Assembly: GCF_024181385.1 (NCBI RefSeq)
Contig: NZ_CP051305.1
Span: 1,674,001 to 1,738,000, forward strand
Direction of reading: 5' to 3'
DNA from: Treponema sp. OMZ 798
Lineage (GTDB): Bacteria > Spirochaetota > Spirochaetia > Treponematales > Treponemataceae
DNA length: 64,000 bases
The translations under genes were made by a program, and so were the position numbers. The notes beneath the pieces are model-generated. The model was not told the origin of the DNA, made no database searches, and was given only the letters and a program-made list of their open reading frames with translations. Within the stretch, counting starts at the first letter, position 1; each line of letters begins with the position of its first letter. Of the stretch, positions 26,259 to 35,540 are shown piece after piece.

Positions 26259-29200
26259 ATGCCTAGTATAAAAGAGCTTGAAAAATTTAAGAATCAACTT
26301 CTCACAATAGCAAACGAACCCGAAATTACGGCTAAATGGGGTGAAAGGCGTGAAGATCTTCCTTTACCCAAAGAAATGCCTGTTCCTGATGTAAATGTGG
26401 ATGAATTATTAGGTTTTAAAGAAGAAGACAAAATTTCGCCTGAACAAGGACAGGATGATTCTTCGGAATTTGATGCGGCAGATATCTTTTCGGCAGAAAA
26501 AGATGAAAGCGATGGAGTTTCCCAAGACTTTGACACCATGCTTTCAGGTTTGGACCTTGAAGGCCCCGGCTCCTTGGATGACATAGACAGCTTAGATGAT
26601 GACGGTCTTGATGTGCCCGAAGCCTTACTCTCAGGCCTTGGGGATATGGTTGAAGATGCCAGAAGTGAAGGCGGCGGAACAGATGATATTTTCCCCGATT
26701 TTGATACGGACTTTGCTACACAAGAGCCGGATTCAGACGATACAGATAAGCCTGACATAGAAAACATAGCCGATTTAGACGCTTTTAACGATATTGATAA
26801 TACAAATCTTGAAGAAGTAAATGATGTACAAGAAGCTCCTTATAAAGAAATAGACCTTTCAACTGAAGATTTTTCTGATCTTGAATCAATAGAGCCCCTT
26901 GAAGCCGACAGTACATCTTTTGAACCGGCAGATTTAGGCATAACCTCATCGGGTGATACAGATGGAAATATAGATTTTTCATCAGATGTCGGCGAATTGG
27001 AAAGCATAGATATTTTATCGGATGCAGATGAACCTGAAAATATAAGCCTTTCATCCGGTGATGCCGGCCTTGAAAGCATGGACCTTTCTCCCCTATCCAA
27101 TGACCCCGGCAGCATAGACATGTCACCGGAATTCGATGAGCTTGAAGGCATGGATTTTGATAGTGAGGACGGAGAGCTTGAAAGTCTCGACCTGTCTTCC
27201 GAAGCCGATGAACTTGAAGATATGGATCTTTCTTCTGAAGATGATGATCTAGAAAGCATGGATCTTTCCCCCTTCTCCGATGGACCTGACAGCATAGACC
27301 TGCCTTCTTCACAATCTGATGAAGGAGATTTTTCAAGCTTTTCAGCCTCATCGGAGTCATTGGAAACCTCCTTTGAAAACTCCCTGCCCGGAGAAGACTT
27401 AACAAATTCGGAAGAGCCGGGCTTTTCACAAGAAGATTCTTCATCCCAGGGAACAGGATTCACCGATATAGATATCCCCGAAATAGATGAACACACAGCC
27501 TTTGCTATAGACGACAATGTTTTAAATACTGAAATGGGGGGAGGAATGGATGACTTTTCCGTTCCGGAAAGTTTTATTCAGTTTTCTCCCGATAAAAATT
27601 TTAAATTTTTTGAATCAAAAAAGCCCATTGATGAAGAAGAATATGAGGGAAAGATTCCTCTTTCAATTTCCGAAGAAGATTATGACTACTTAATAGAAAG
27701 AATTTCTTCATTCCCTCTTAATTTAAGAATAGAACTTGAAGATTACCTTGTCAATGTGGACGATTCCGAGTTAAACAAGATGGAAATCGTTCATTTAATT
27801 GTAAGCGATGTTTCTCTAAAAAGGATAGTAAGCAAATTAGAAGGTATCTTAGATAAGTCCATCCCTATTCCGAGAGGATTCGATAAAAAATCCTATGAAG
27901 AATACGAAAGAGAAAAACGCAGTTTTAAGTACCGCTTTATACATAAAATCTTGCCTGTTGCAATTTTAACCACTGTAGCCCTAGGCTTTATATTTTCTAT
28001 TTTTGTTCTTGTATGGCAATTTATATACAAACCTGTTGTCGCCGAAGGCTTCTATAAGGAAGGTATGACCAGTATAGAATCAGGTCAATATGAAAAAGCT
28101 ATCAAGCGCTTTGATGAGGCCGGAACTTATAAGAAAAAACGAAAATGGTATTTTAGATTTGCAAATGCCTTCCGTCAAAAAAAGCAGTTTCTATCTGCAG
28201 AAGCAATTTATGAAAGGCTTCTATCCGACTTTAATCATGACCGCCAAGGCGGTATAGAATACTCCGATATGCTGAGTACCGATTTACGTAATTATGAAAA
28301 AGCCGAAAAAGTTCTCAAAAGAGGCGTATTGGATTATCACATAAACGACCAAAATGCTCTTTTAGCCTTAGGAGATATTTACTTGGACTGGGCTGATGAG
28401 GACACAACAAAGTATGAAGATGCAAGAAAAACCTATGTAAGCCTTATCAATCTTTACGGAGCCAAGGACATATTTTCGGGAAGAATGATGCGTTATTTTA
28501 TACGCACAGACAATTTGGCTGAAGTTTTACCCTTAAAAGAGCATTTTTTAAACAAAAAACTGCCCGACGAAGACCTTATTGAGCTCAGCGGTTATCTTCT
28601 TGAAAAACGATATGAGCCTAAACCCACAGATTCCGAAAATCTGATAGGAAAAATAGAAGACCTTAGAGAATTGTTGGAAAAATCCATAAAAAAACGCCCT
28701 GATAGTCCTGAGGCTAATTACAATATGGGCAAGTTTTTCTTGCATAACCAAAAAAATGAAGCAGCAAAGGACTACCTCGCTAATGCAATAAACCTTTATG
28801 AAGACAGCATAAAAATGACACCCAAACGTACTATAAGACAGATGGATGCGATGCGTCTTTATGGAGAACTCATAGCCGGAGATAAAATGTATAACGACGC
28901 TCAAGAAGTATACGCAAGAGCTCTTGCAAAATACGAAACCTACACAGCACAAAAAGGTATATATCCTTCACCTGTCGTAGGGAAACTTTATGCAAACTAT
29001 GGAGATATTTCTTACTTTATAGCCGGAGATTATGATGAAGCCTTGGATGCTTACGAACATGCAGTTCGTGAATTAAATAACAGCCCCTCAATTCAATACA
29101 AGATGGGCTACATCCACTATCAAAAAGAAAATTATTCGGATGCGATGAAGGCTATGACCCTGGCTTACAGCGAAAAACCTAACGACAGGAATCTATTATA

Positions 29201-29642
29201 CGGATTTGGAAATGTTTTGTTTAAATACACTAATTATTTTGCAGCTCAAGCTTACTATGAAAGATTGATGGAATTATTGGAAGCCGAAAAAATAAGAAAG
29301 GGTATTATTTTTCCGCAAACCCGTGTTGACCATGCCGAATTTGTAGAAGACTATATGCACACCTCAAATAACCTTGCCGTAGTCCTAAACAGGATAGCCG
29401 TTCAAAACGGAGATTCCAATAAAAACGGAAGGGCGCTATCCTTGTTCGGAGAATCGACAAGGGCTTGGGATGCCCTAAACAGAAATCCCGAAACTATGAT
29501 TCGGGCAAAAACCATAAACCTTGCTTATGCAAATATTCAAAACATGGTAAAACCAAGGTCTGCATTTGTGCCGGAAATTTACAGCGATATACCTAAAACC
29601 CTTGAAAACGAAAAAATTTTACAACAAACGGAAGACAGATAG
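26259..29642 (+). CDS. Large acidic membrane-anchored TPR protein
   Basis: A 1127-residue protein with three clear parts. Residues 50-440 are extremely acidic (Asp/Glu/Ser) and include at about 245-345 a degenerate repeat of 12-16 residues (ELESIDILSDADE, ELESLDLSSEADE, ELEDMDLSSEDD). A single transmembrane helix follows at about 562-590 (ILPVAILTTVALGFIFSIF). Residues 595-1127 carry many tetratricopeptide-type helix pairs (EGMTSIESGQYEKAIKRFDEAG, GDYDEALDAYEHAVRELN). With no signal peptide, the acidic part should be cytoplasmic and the TPR array periplasmic. Large anchored TPR proteins form the flagellar collar in Borrelia (FlcA and others); the architecture fits such a scaffold, but that link is inference. 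A beta-barrel gene follows after 30 bp. Confidence 0.8.
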   Translation: MPSIKELEKFKNQLLTIANEPEITAKWGERREDLPLPKEMPVPDVNVDELLGFKEEDKISPEQGQDDSSEFDAADIFSAEKDESDGVSQDFDTMLSGLDLEGPGSLDDIDSLDDDGLDVPEALLSGLGDMVEDARSEGGGTDDIFPDFDTDFATQEPDSDDTDKPDIENIADLDAFNDIDNTNLEEVNDVQEAPYKEIDLSTEDFSDLESIEPLEADSTSFEPADLGITSSGDTDGNIDFSSDVGELESIDILSDADEPENISLSSGDAGLESMDLSPLSNDPGSIDMSPEFDELEGMDFDSEDGELESLDLSSEADELEDMDLSSEDDDLESMDLSPFSDGPDSIDLPSSQSDEGDFSSFSASSESLETSFENSLPGEDLTNSEEPGFSQEDSSSQGTGFTDIDIPEIDEHTAFAIDDNVLNTEMGGGMDDFSVPESFIQFSPDKNFKFFESKKPIDEEEYEGKIPLSISEEDYDYLIERISSFPLNLRIELEDYLVNVDDSELNKMEIVHLIVSDVSLKRIVSKLEGILDKSIPIPRGFDKKSYEEYEREKRSFKYRFIHKILPVAILTTVALGFIFSIFVLVWQFIYKPVVAEGFYKEGMTSIESGQYEKAIKRFDEAGTYKKKRKWYFRFANAFRQKKQFLSAEAIYERLLSDFNHDRQGGIEYSDMLSTDLRNYEKAEKVLKRGVLDYHINDQNALLALGDIYLDWADEDTTKYEDARKTYVSLINLYGAKDIFSGRMMRYFIRTDNLAEVLPLKEHFLNKKLPDEDLIELSGYLLEKRYEPKPTDSENLIGKIEDLRELLEKSIKKRPDSPEANYNMGKFFLHNQKNEAAKDYLANAINLYEDSIKMTPKRTIRQMDAMRLYGELIAGDKMYNDAQEVYARALAKYETYTAQKGIYPSPVVGKLYANYGDISYFIAGDYDEALDAYEHAVRELNNSPSIQYKMGYIHYQKENYSDAMKAMTLAYSEKPNDRNLLYGFGNVLFKYTNYFAAQAYYERLMELLEAEKIRKGIIFPQTRVDHAEFVEDYMHTSNNLAVVLNRIAVQNGDSNKNGRALSLFGESTRAWDALNRNPETMIRAKTINLAYANIQNMVKPRSAFVPEIYSDIPKTLENEKILQQTEDR

Positions 29643-29672
29643 GCAGAACCGAAAATAAAACGGAGAGAAATT

Positions 29673-30419
29673 ATGATCAAAAAAACAAACTTATTTTTTT
29701 CCACATTGCTTATAATTTGTTTAAGTTTTAGTATCTATGCTCAAGAAGCTGAACAAAAACAAGAAGCTGAAAAAACAAATGAGGCTAATCAAACTGAAAT
29801 TTCAACAAAGACCCCCTCGGATTTCGGCTTTTACATAGGTACGGCGATTATATTTTCAAGCCTAAAAAAACATACAGCCCCACCCATGGGTACAGCCTTA
29901 AACCTAGGGGCTGAATATGAATACAAGGGCATCAGTACACTCAGCATAGTTCCGTCCTTGGATTTTTCCCTTTTTCACTATGGTCTTTACAAAAAAAAAG
30001 CCTATATCTGCGAAATCGAAAATAGATCGGCTCTTACAATGAGTTTTTTACTTGATGTTCCATTTTTAGTAAGACTTGAATTCAAACCTTGGACAATCAG
30101 CATGGGCGGAGGGCTTGCTTTTTTTATGCGCTTCGGCTTGCTTGAACCCGGCATAAAGCCTGATGATCCCGGCACTGAAGGATTGAAGACCTCAGAGGAA
30201 GTAAAAGAAATAAACCGATACTTTTGGCAGCAAGGGCGATTTATTTACCCCTCATTACGCATAAAGGCCGAGTATACCCTGCCGTCAGGATGGAAGGCCG
30301 GAGTGCAGCTGAAAACCTACCTGCCCCTCTCAAACATTTGGGATAAGCTAAAAAATAAGAGCTCAGACGGCTTAATGATTCAGGCAGGCATTGTTTTACA
30401 CCCCGCTGTCAAAAGATAG
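29673..30419 (+). CDS. Putative outer-membrane beta-barrel protein
   Basis: A 248-residue exported protein. Signal peptide with hydrophobic core LFFSTLLIICLSFSIYA and cleavage after residue 23 (AQEAEQK). A Glu/Gln/Lys-rich linker repeats EAEQKQEAEKTNEANQ, then from residue 50 alternating amphipathic strands with aromatic ends (DFGFYIGTAIIFSS, YEYKGISTLSIVPSLDFSLF, FLVRLEFKPWTISMGGGLAFF, WKAGVQLKTYLPLSNIW) suggest an eight-stranded barrel. I do not recognise a specific family. Probably cotranscribed with the TPR gene and convergent with thrS. Confidence 0.65.
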   Translation: MIKKTNLFFSTLLIICLSFSIYAQEAEQKQEAEKTNEANQTEISTKTPSDFGFYIGTAIIFSSLKKHTAPPMGTALNLGAEYEYKGISTLSIVPSLDFSLFHYGLYKKKAYICEIENRSALTMSFLLDVPFLVRLEFKPWTISMGGGLAFFMRFGLLEPGIKPDDPGTEGLKTSEEVKEINRYFWQQGRFIYPSLRIKAEYTLPSGWKAGVQLKTYLPLSNIWDKLKNKSSDGLMIQAGIVLHPAVKR

Positions 30420-30450
30420 ATATTTTAGATTTAAAAGTTTTTATCAGTCC

Positions 30451-32208
30451 TTATTCGGCATCAACGGCAAAAGAATCTACTTTTTCTTGTAAGAAAGAGG
30501 TAAATTCATTTATAGTCATAACCTTTTGTCCGCCCTTTCTCATTCTGACGGCAACGGAATTATTGTCCATTTCGCTTTGACCTACAATGAGCTGATAAAT
30601 TACCTTTTCTTCTTGGTGCTTTCGGATTTTTGCGTTCATTCGGTCCGTTCCGACATCGGCTATAACCCTAAAGCCTTTTTCATCCAATATTTTTTGCACC
30701 TTTTGGGCATACTCGTTAAAAGCCGGAGCTACAGGAACAATTACGGCCTGCACAGGGGCCAGCCAGGGAGGCATAATACCTGCACAGTTTTCTATCAAAA
30801 TTCCTATAAATCTTTCCAAAGAGCCTAAAACAGCCCTATGAAGCATTACCGGATGATGTTTATTGTTGTCATCCCCTATGTACTCGGCATTTAGTCTTTC
30901 TGCGGAAGGCAGCTGATAGTCAACCTGTATGGTACCGCACTGCCATTCACGGCCTAGGGCATCAATAAGGGTAAATTCCAACTTGGGTCCATAAAAAGCC
31001 CCTTCGCCTTCGGCTATCTCATATTCAAGACCGGCAGCTATACAGGCATCAGCCAAAGCTTTTTCTGCCCGATCCCACGTTGCATCATCACCTACTCTCT
31101 GCTCGGGACGAGTAGAAAATTTAACAAGAATTCTATCCTCATCGAAGCCGAAATCCTTATACATGCTTTTTAGCAGGGTACAGAATTTTGAAACCTCGGA
31201 AGAAATCTGCTCTTCGGTACAAAAGATATGGGCATCGTCTTGAACAAAGCCCCGGACACGCATAATACCGTGCAAAGAACCTGAGGGTTCGTTTCGGGTA
31301 CAAGAACCGAATTCGGCTAAGCGCAGGGGTAAGTCGCGGTAGCTTTTAATACCCTGCTTAAATATTTCGACGTGCCCCGGACAGTTCATCGGCTTTAAGG
31401 CAAAAAGCCTCTTTTCGCTTTCGGTGATAAACATATTTTCTTTATACTTAGACCAATGGCCGGATCTCTCCCACAAGGAGCGAGGCATAACAAAGGGGGT
31501 ATGCACCTCAAGGTAACCGTCTTCCTTTATGCGTTTTCGTACATAGTTTTGTACGGTTAAATAGAGGGTCCAGCCCTTAGGATGCCAAAATATTTGACCG
31601 GGATTTTCTTCATCAATATGAAATAAATCCATAGCCTTGCCTACTTTTCGGTGATCCCTTTTTTCGGCTTCTTCGAGCATGGCCAAATACTCTTTTAAAT
31701 CGTTAGGCTTTTCCCAAACGGTGCCGTAAATGCGGGTAAGCATGGGTTTTGTTTCATCTCCCCTCCAATAAGCTCCCGCAGTCTTCATAAGCTTAAAGCT
31801 TTGAGCGTTTATGTCTGCCATTGAGCAAACATGAGGGCCTCGGCAAAGGTCGGTAAACTCACCCGATTTATATATACTTATCTCTTCATCTGCAGCAAGT
31901 CCGTTTATAAGCTCAACCTTAAAGGGCTGCTCTTTGAACATTTCAAGGGCTTTTTCCCGGCTGATAACCTCTTTTTCAAAATTTGAATGTGTACTTAAAA
32001 TTTTACGCATTTCTTTTTCGATTGCAGGTAGATCATCGTTATTTATCGGACGAGGAAGTTGAAAATCGTAATAAAACCCGTAATCAATGGACGGACCTAT
32101 AGCAACCTTGGTTCCGGGAAAGAGCTTGACTACGGCTTCAGCCATAACATGGGCAGTACTATGCCTAAGAGTGCTTAATTTTTTTGACTTTTCTTGTAAA
32201 GTTGACAT
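30451..32208 (-). CDS. thrS: Threonyl-tRNA synthetase (no TGS domain)
   Basis: Class II synthetase, 585 residues. It begins directly with the editing-domain region ([19 protein letters not shown], with the HxxxH metal/water motif) and so lacks the 60-residue N-terminal TGS domain of the E. coli enzyme. The catalytic core has [10 protein letters not shown] (zinc ligand Cys), motif 2 [25 protein letters not shown] and motif 3 [13 protein letters not shown]; the anticodon domain ends FTSFLQEK. The editing-site SxxC equivalent is [11 protein letters not shown] follows AGAGG. I saw no T-box or other leader element in the 210-bp divergent spacer. Confidence 0.96.
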   Translation of the reverse strand: MSTLQEKSKKLSTLRHSTAHVMAEAVVKLFPGTKVAIGPSIDYGFYYDFQLPRPINNDDLPAIEKEMRKILSTHSNFEKEVISREKALEMFKEQPFKVELINGLAADEEISIYKSGEFTDLCRGPHVCSMADINAQSFKLMKTAGAYWRGDETKPMLTRIYGTVWEKPNDLKEYLAMLEEAEKRDHRKVGKAMDLFHIDEENPGQIFWHPKGWTLYLTVQNYVRKRIKEDGYLEVHTPFVMPRSLWERSGHWSKYKENMFITESEKRLFALKPMNCPGHVEIFKQGIKSYRDLPLRLAEFGSCTRNEPSGSLHGIMRVRGFVQDDAHIFCTEEQISSEVSKFCTLLKSMYKDFGFDEDRILVKFSTRPEQRVGDDATWDRAEKALADACIAAGLEYEIAEGEGAFYGPKLEFTLIDALGREWQCGTIQVDYQLPSAERLNAEYIGDDNNKHHPVMLHRAVLGSLERFIGILIENCAGIMPPWLAPVQAVIVPVAPAFNEYAQKVQKILDEKGFRVIADVGTDRMNAKIRKHQEEKVIYQLIVGQSEMDNNSVAVRMRKGGQKVMTINEFTSFLQEKVDSFAVDAE

Positions 32209-32303
32209 ATTTTCCTCTATTTTATATTGATATGTATTGTTAATTTTAAAAAAAAGCTATATACTGTTATAACTTAAAATAAACATTAGCATACCAAGAT
32301 TAG

Positions 32304-32342
32304 TATACTCTATTGATTAGTCTTGAGTCAATAGAGTATAAT
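32304..32342 (+). promoter_or_regulatory. Perfect 13-bp palindrome over a TATAAT promoter
   Basis: TATACTCTATTGA (32304-32316) and TCAATAGAGTATA (32328-32340) are exact complements separated by 11 nt. The right arm runs into a perfect -10 box TATAAT (32337-32342), and TTGATT (32313-32318) stands 18 bp upstream of it. This looks like an operator covering the promoter of the plus-strand gene at 32419, and may also touch thrS on the other side. Confidence 0.65.
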
Positions 32343-32418
32343 ATATAAACTAATGAAAAAGAAAAAAATTGCCGATAATGGATTGAGAGATTCTTAATCT
32401 AAAACGGAGGATGTTGAC

Positions 32419-33393
32419 GTGAAAAAAGTAGTTATAATTATTTTTTGCATTATTCAGTCTTTATTTATATTCGCTCAAAACATGACCGAGCCTGTTTCAA
32501 AGGCCGATGTTTCTATAAGATTTTACGACAGGCGCGTCTATTATCCGGGATCCGGAGCCTCCGAACCTATTTTTGTGCAAATTTCGATTACAAACAATAA
32601 CTCTGAAAGCCTCAGGTTTAAACTTGCAGATGACAGATCTTTTAGCGTTGATTTTGGAATTATCAACAGTAAAAACAGGCAATTACGCCATACAACAGAA
32701 TGGATGAGAAAGCGCAACACAAACCGCCAAATTTATTTCCGCGAGATAACTCTGGAACCGGGAGAAACCTATTCCTTTATCGAAAACCTAAAAGACTACA
32801 TAGAAATTAATGAGCCCGGAGTCTTTTTGGTCAATGGCATGTTTTTTCCTGAGTTAAAACGATATTCGGATAATTCGGAATTACACGTGGTTTCAAATAA
32901 GCTTAGCCTTGAGGTAAAACCTGCACCTTCTGCAGCTGCCTTGGGTTCTCTTCCCGTTTCTCCCCTTTCAGGAGAAATCTTGCAGGCAAAACCCATTCCG
33001 CCCGATCAGGTAATCAGCTACCTTTTAACAGCCCGTCAAAAATCTCTTTGGGAACAGTTTTTCCTATACATGGACTTGGAAAAAATGATATCGAGGGATC
33101 CTTCCCGCAGCCGAAGATTTAAGGCCGAGTCTGAAGCCGGCAGAATGGAAATGATCGAAGTATACAAACACGAATTAAGCCAGGAAAGGGTCGACAAGGA
33201 CATTGCAGTTATTCCGGTAGAATTTAAGATAGAACATACAGGTTATACAGCCGTTAAGGCTGAAGTTAAGGTCATAGAATGGTTTGAATACTCTAATTTT
33301 AGAGAAAAGAAACGTTTTACGTACTTTTTAGCTTCAAAAGACGGTATATGGACAGTATATGATTATATAGTCGAAAACTTAGGAACAGAATAA
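32419..33393 (+). CDS. Exported protein of unknown function
   Basis: A 324-residue secreted protein. GTG start 32419 is chosen because GGAGG (32406-32410) stands 8 bp before it and the nearby ATG at 32411 is out of frame. Signal peptide VVIIIFCIIQSLFIFA with cleavage after residue 20. Residues 28-170 look like an immunoglobulin-like beta domain (VQISITNNNSESLRFKLADDRSF, ITLEPGETYSFIENLKDYI), followed by a proline/alanine-rich linker (PAPSAAALGSLP) and a mixed alpha/beta C-terminal domain ending WTVYDYIVENLG. No family recognised. It precedes the REC/PilZ-like gene by 12 bp and its promoter carries a perfect palindrome. Confidence 0.7.
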   Translation: MKKVVIIIFCIIQSLFIFAQNMTEPVSKADVSIRFYDRRVYYPGSGASEPIFVQISITNNNSESLRFKLADDRSFSVDFGIINSKNRQLRHTTEWMRKRNTNRQIYFREITLEPGETYSFIENLKDYIEINEPGVFLVNGMFFPELKRYSDNSELHVVSNKLSLEVKPAPSAAALGSLPVSPLSGEILQAKPIPPDQVISYLLTARQKSLWEQFFLYMDLEKMISRDPSRSRRFKAESEAGRMEMIEVYKHELSQERVDKDIAVIPVEFKIEHTGYTAVKAEVKVIEWFEYSNFREKKRFTYFLASKDGIWTVYDYIVENLGTE

Positions 33394-33405
33394 GGATGAG
33401 TTTTA

Positions 33406-34083
33406 ATGAAAGCATTATTGATTTCGGATTTACCGCGCTCAACTGATGATTTACAACCTCTCTTTTCGGAGTATAAATTTGAACTTATACATTACCGTTC
33501 TCCCCTGAAAGCTTTGGATAACATAGAAGAAATTAGTCCGAATATGGTAATAATAAATGCCAGAGACTTTCCGCGTCATTGGAAGCCTATTACACAGCAT
33601 ATCCGATGGGATACTTCAAGGGAAGAAATTCTGGTAATACTTTTGACTCCGCCGGATTTTTCGGCAGACGAGGCAGACAAGGCAATGTTTTTGGGAGTTC
33701 AGGGTATTATAAACATAAAGGAAAACGATAATTTTAAGGACATCCTTGAAGAATTGCGTATGATTTTTGACCGGTATAATTATAAGAATGTCAAAAACCT
33801 TTCAAAGAGCGTTCAATTTTTATTTACAAATCCGATAAATGAAACCATAATAACCGGAACAGTAAAACACTTAACCGAAAGCGATATGGTATTTTTACCG
33901 GATATGCCTGCCAATGTAGGCAATTTAAATGTTGACATGATTTTAGATCAATGCTCCTTAAAAATCGAGCATAGCTTTATAGTGCCTAATTGTAAAATAA
34001 TTTCAAATGACAGTGTACTAAATTTAAAATTTGTAGATTTATCCGATGAGGATAAAAAAACTATTACAGACTTCTTAAACTAA
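33406..34083 (+). CDS. Receiver-like/PilZ-like cytoplasmic protein
   Basis: A 225-residue protein of unknown function. The first 120 residues have the alternating strand/helix plan of a response-regulator receiver (KALLISD, NMVIINARDF, ILVILLTPPDF, GVQGIINIKE), but the acidic pocket is degenerate, with only scattered acidic residues and no clear D-D-K set. Residues 130-225 resemble a PilZ-type beta barrel (VQFLFTNPINETIITGTVKHLTESDMVF, IEHSFIVPNCKIISN, LNLKFVDLSDEDKKTI) but I see no RxxxR motif, so c-di-GMP binding is doubtful. It overlaps the convergent CMP kinase gene by 9 bp. Confidence 0.55.
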   Translation: MKALLISDLPRSTDDLQPLFSEYKFELIHYRSPLKALDNIEEISPNMVIINARDFPRHWKPITQHIRWDTSREEILVILLTPPDFSADEADKAMFLGVQGIINIKENDNFKDILEELRMIFDRYNYKNVKNLSKSVQFLFTNPINETIITGTVKHLTESDMVFLPDMPANVGNLNVDMILDQCSLKIEHSFIVPNCKIISNDSVLNLKFVDLSDEDKKTITDFLN

Positions 34084-34638
34084 AAGCCCTCTAGCATAAA
34101 GTTCATCCAATATTTTTTCCACAATTTTCTCGGGAGCAAGCTTATCCGTATCTATAATGAGATCAGCCTTTTCGTATTTTGTATTGTCGATACCGTATAG
34201 CTCTTTATATCGCCGGGTATCTTCCAGATCCCTCAAATTCGTGTCGGCCTTTATTTTTTCTAAATCCCCGCCCTCTCTTTTTTGAATTCTTTTTGAGCGG
34301 ACATCTATCGAAGCCCTTAGATAGACCTTCAAGTCTGCCGATTTTAAAAGCCAAATTGCCAATCTAGATCCCAAGACACAAGAACCCGCCTCTGCAAGTT
34401 CGATTTGTTTTTGATCTACTGTTCTATCAAAGGAAAAATCTTTTTGAGCTCTTCGTAAAACTTCATCAAAGGAAAGCCCCAGCTCCTTAGCTATGTTTTT
34501 AAAGGTGTAGTTAATGCAGGGTAAATTTAAGGTCTTCGCAGTCAAGGTAGAAACCGTAGTATTTCCGCAGCCGGAAGGTCCCGAAATAGCAATCCTAAGT
34601 TCCCTGCCTTCAGGGATTTTAAAAGCCGTCTTTTTCAT
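34075..34638 (-). CDS. cmk: Cytidylate kinase-like protein (archaeal type)
   Basis: A 187-residue nucleotide kinase resembling the short CMP kinases of archaea and spirochaetes, phosphorylating CMP/dCMP. The nucleotide loop is ISGPSGCGNTTVSTLTAKTL, residues 19-38; the usual Lys is Asn26, as archaeal-type enzymes also replace it (GPPGSGTTT). GSRLAIWLL and YLRASIDVRSKRIQKREGG match the CMP site and LID. It is the last gene of a murC-yicC run on the minus strand, beginning 17 bp after the yicC stop. In many bacteria gmk follows yicC; here this kinase takes the place. Identity as CMP kinase rather than a related kinase is likely but not certain. Confidence 0.75.
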   Translation of the reverse strand: MKKTAFKIPEGRELRIAISGPSGCGNTTVSTLTAKTLNLPCINYTFKNIAKELGLSFDEVLRRAQKDFSFDRTVDQKQIELAEAGSCVLGSRLAIWLLKSADLKVYLRASIDVRSKRIQKREGGDLEKIKADTNLRDLEDTRRYKELYGIDNTKYEKADLIIDTDKLAPEKIVEKILDELYARGLLV

Positions 34639-34655
34639 ATTTTCTCCAATAAAAC

Positions 34656-35522
34656 CTACTCTACATTCCTGCTTTGTTCTCTTATGTTTTCAAGAGCATC
34701 TTTTACTTCAATAATAGATTGAGACATTTCAATCATCTGATTTTTTGAACCTATGGTATTTATTTCCCTGTTTATTTCTTGACAAATAAAGTCGAGCTTT
34801 TTACCTATGGGCTCATTCTTTTTAAGCTCATGGGATAGAGAATTACAATGGGCTTCAAGCCTGACAATTTCTTCATTTATCGTGTACTTAACAAGCATCA
34901 CGGCAACTTCCTGCATAATGCGCTGTTCGTTTATTTCGCTGCCTAAAAGCTCGGTAAATCTTTCCTTTATATTTTGGCAAAAAATTTCTTCCATTTGAGG
35001 AGCGTATTTTTTTATTACCTTCAATGAAGCGCAAATTCTATCGAGGTTGTTCAAAATATCTTTTTTTAAGACGGCGCCTTCATCGAGCCTTGTCTTATCG
35101 TATTTTATAAAGGTTTCTTCAAATATGGGAAGCAGGGTATTTTCCCAAGCGGGAATATCTATGTTTCTTTCTATAATGATGACGCCGTCTTTTTCTGAAA
35201 AGCGGTTTATATCTATTTCGGGGCTTATTCCGGCAGCCTCCGCTACCTCCCTCATAGCCTTTGCATAGGCCTTTGCAACCTTAGTATTTGTAAGAATATC
35301 TACATCTATATCCGCATCCTTTACGTGGAGCGAAACTTCAACCTTTCCGCGGGCTATTTTTTCAGAAAAATAGGATCTAAAGACAGGCTCAAGAGCCGAA
35401 AGCCAAAAGGGAAAATTTAAATTTAAGTCCAGATATCTTGAGTTATAGCTTTTTATTTCCAAACTTATAAAGGAATTAGGTTCATTTTTTTCGGTAAGGG
35501 CATAGCCCGTCATACTTTTCAT
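34656..35522 (-). CDS. yicC: YicC/YloC-family endoribonuclease
   Basis: A 288-residue cytoplasmic protein. The start is ATG 35522 (MKSMTGYAL); GGAG lies 8 bp upstream and the four codons before it are only the ribosome-site region read through. Family marks: KSMTGYAL at the N-terminus, LEIKSYNSRYLDLNLNFP, KIARGKVEVSLHV, and the C-terminal domain (DUF1732) with GKKLDFICQEINREINTIGSKNQ. E. coli YicC is an RNase reported to clear the sRNA RyhB; YloC cuts mRNA in Bacillus. It lies 18 bp after murC. Confidence 0.9.
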   Translation of the reverse strand: MKSMTGYALTEKNEPNSFISLEIKSYNSRYLDLNLNFPFWLSALEPVFRSYFSEKIARGKVEVSLHVKDADIDVDILTNTKVAKAYAKAMREVAEAAGISPEIDINRFSEKDGVIIIERNIDIPAWENTLLPIFEETFIKYDKTRLDEGAVLKKDILNNLDRICASLKVIKKYAPQMEEIFCQNIKERFTELLGSEINEQRIMQEVAVMLVKYTINEEIVRLEAHCNSLSHELKKNEPIGKKLDFICQEINREINTIGSKNQMIEMSQSIIEVKDALENIREQSRNVE

Positions 35523-35540
35523 ATATTTCTCCAATCTTGA

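Noticed and set aside
26294..27517. Several antisense frames of 157-225 codons inside the acidic TPR gene
   Set aside because: They mirror the GAT/GAA/TCA-rich repeats and translate to Ser/Pro- or His/Leu-rich nonsense; the sense frame has start, promoter and domains.
32209..32418. T-box or other riboswitch before thrS
   Set aside because: No T-box bulge (TGGN), no specifier stem and no terminator/antiterminator pair could be found; only the palindrome is notable.
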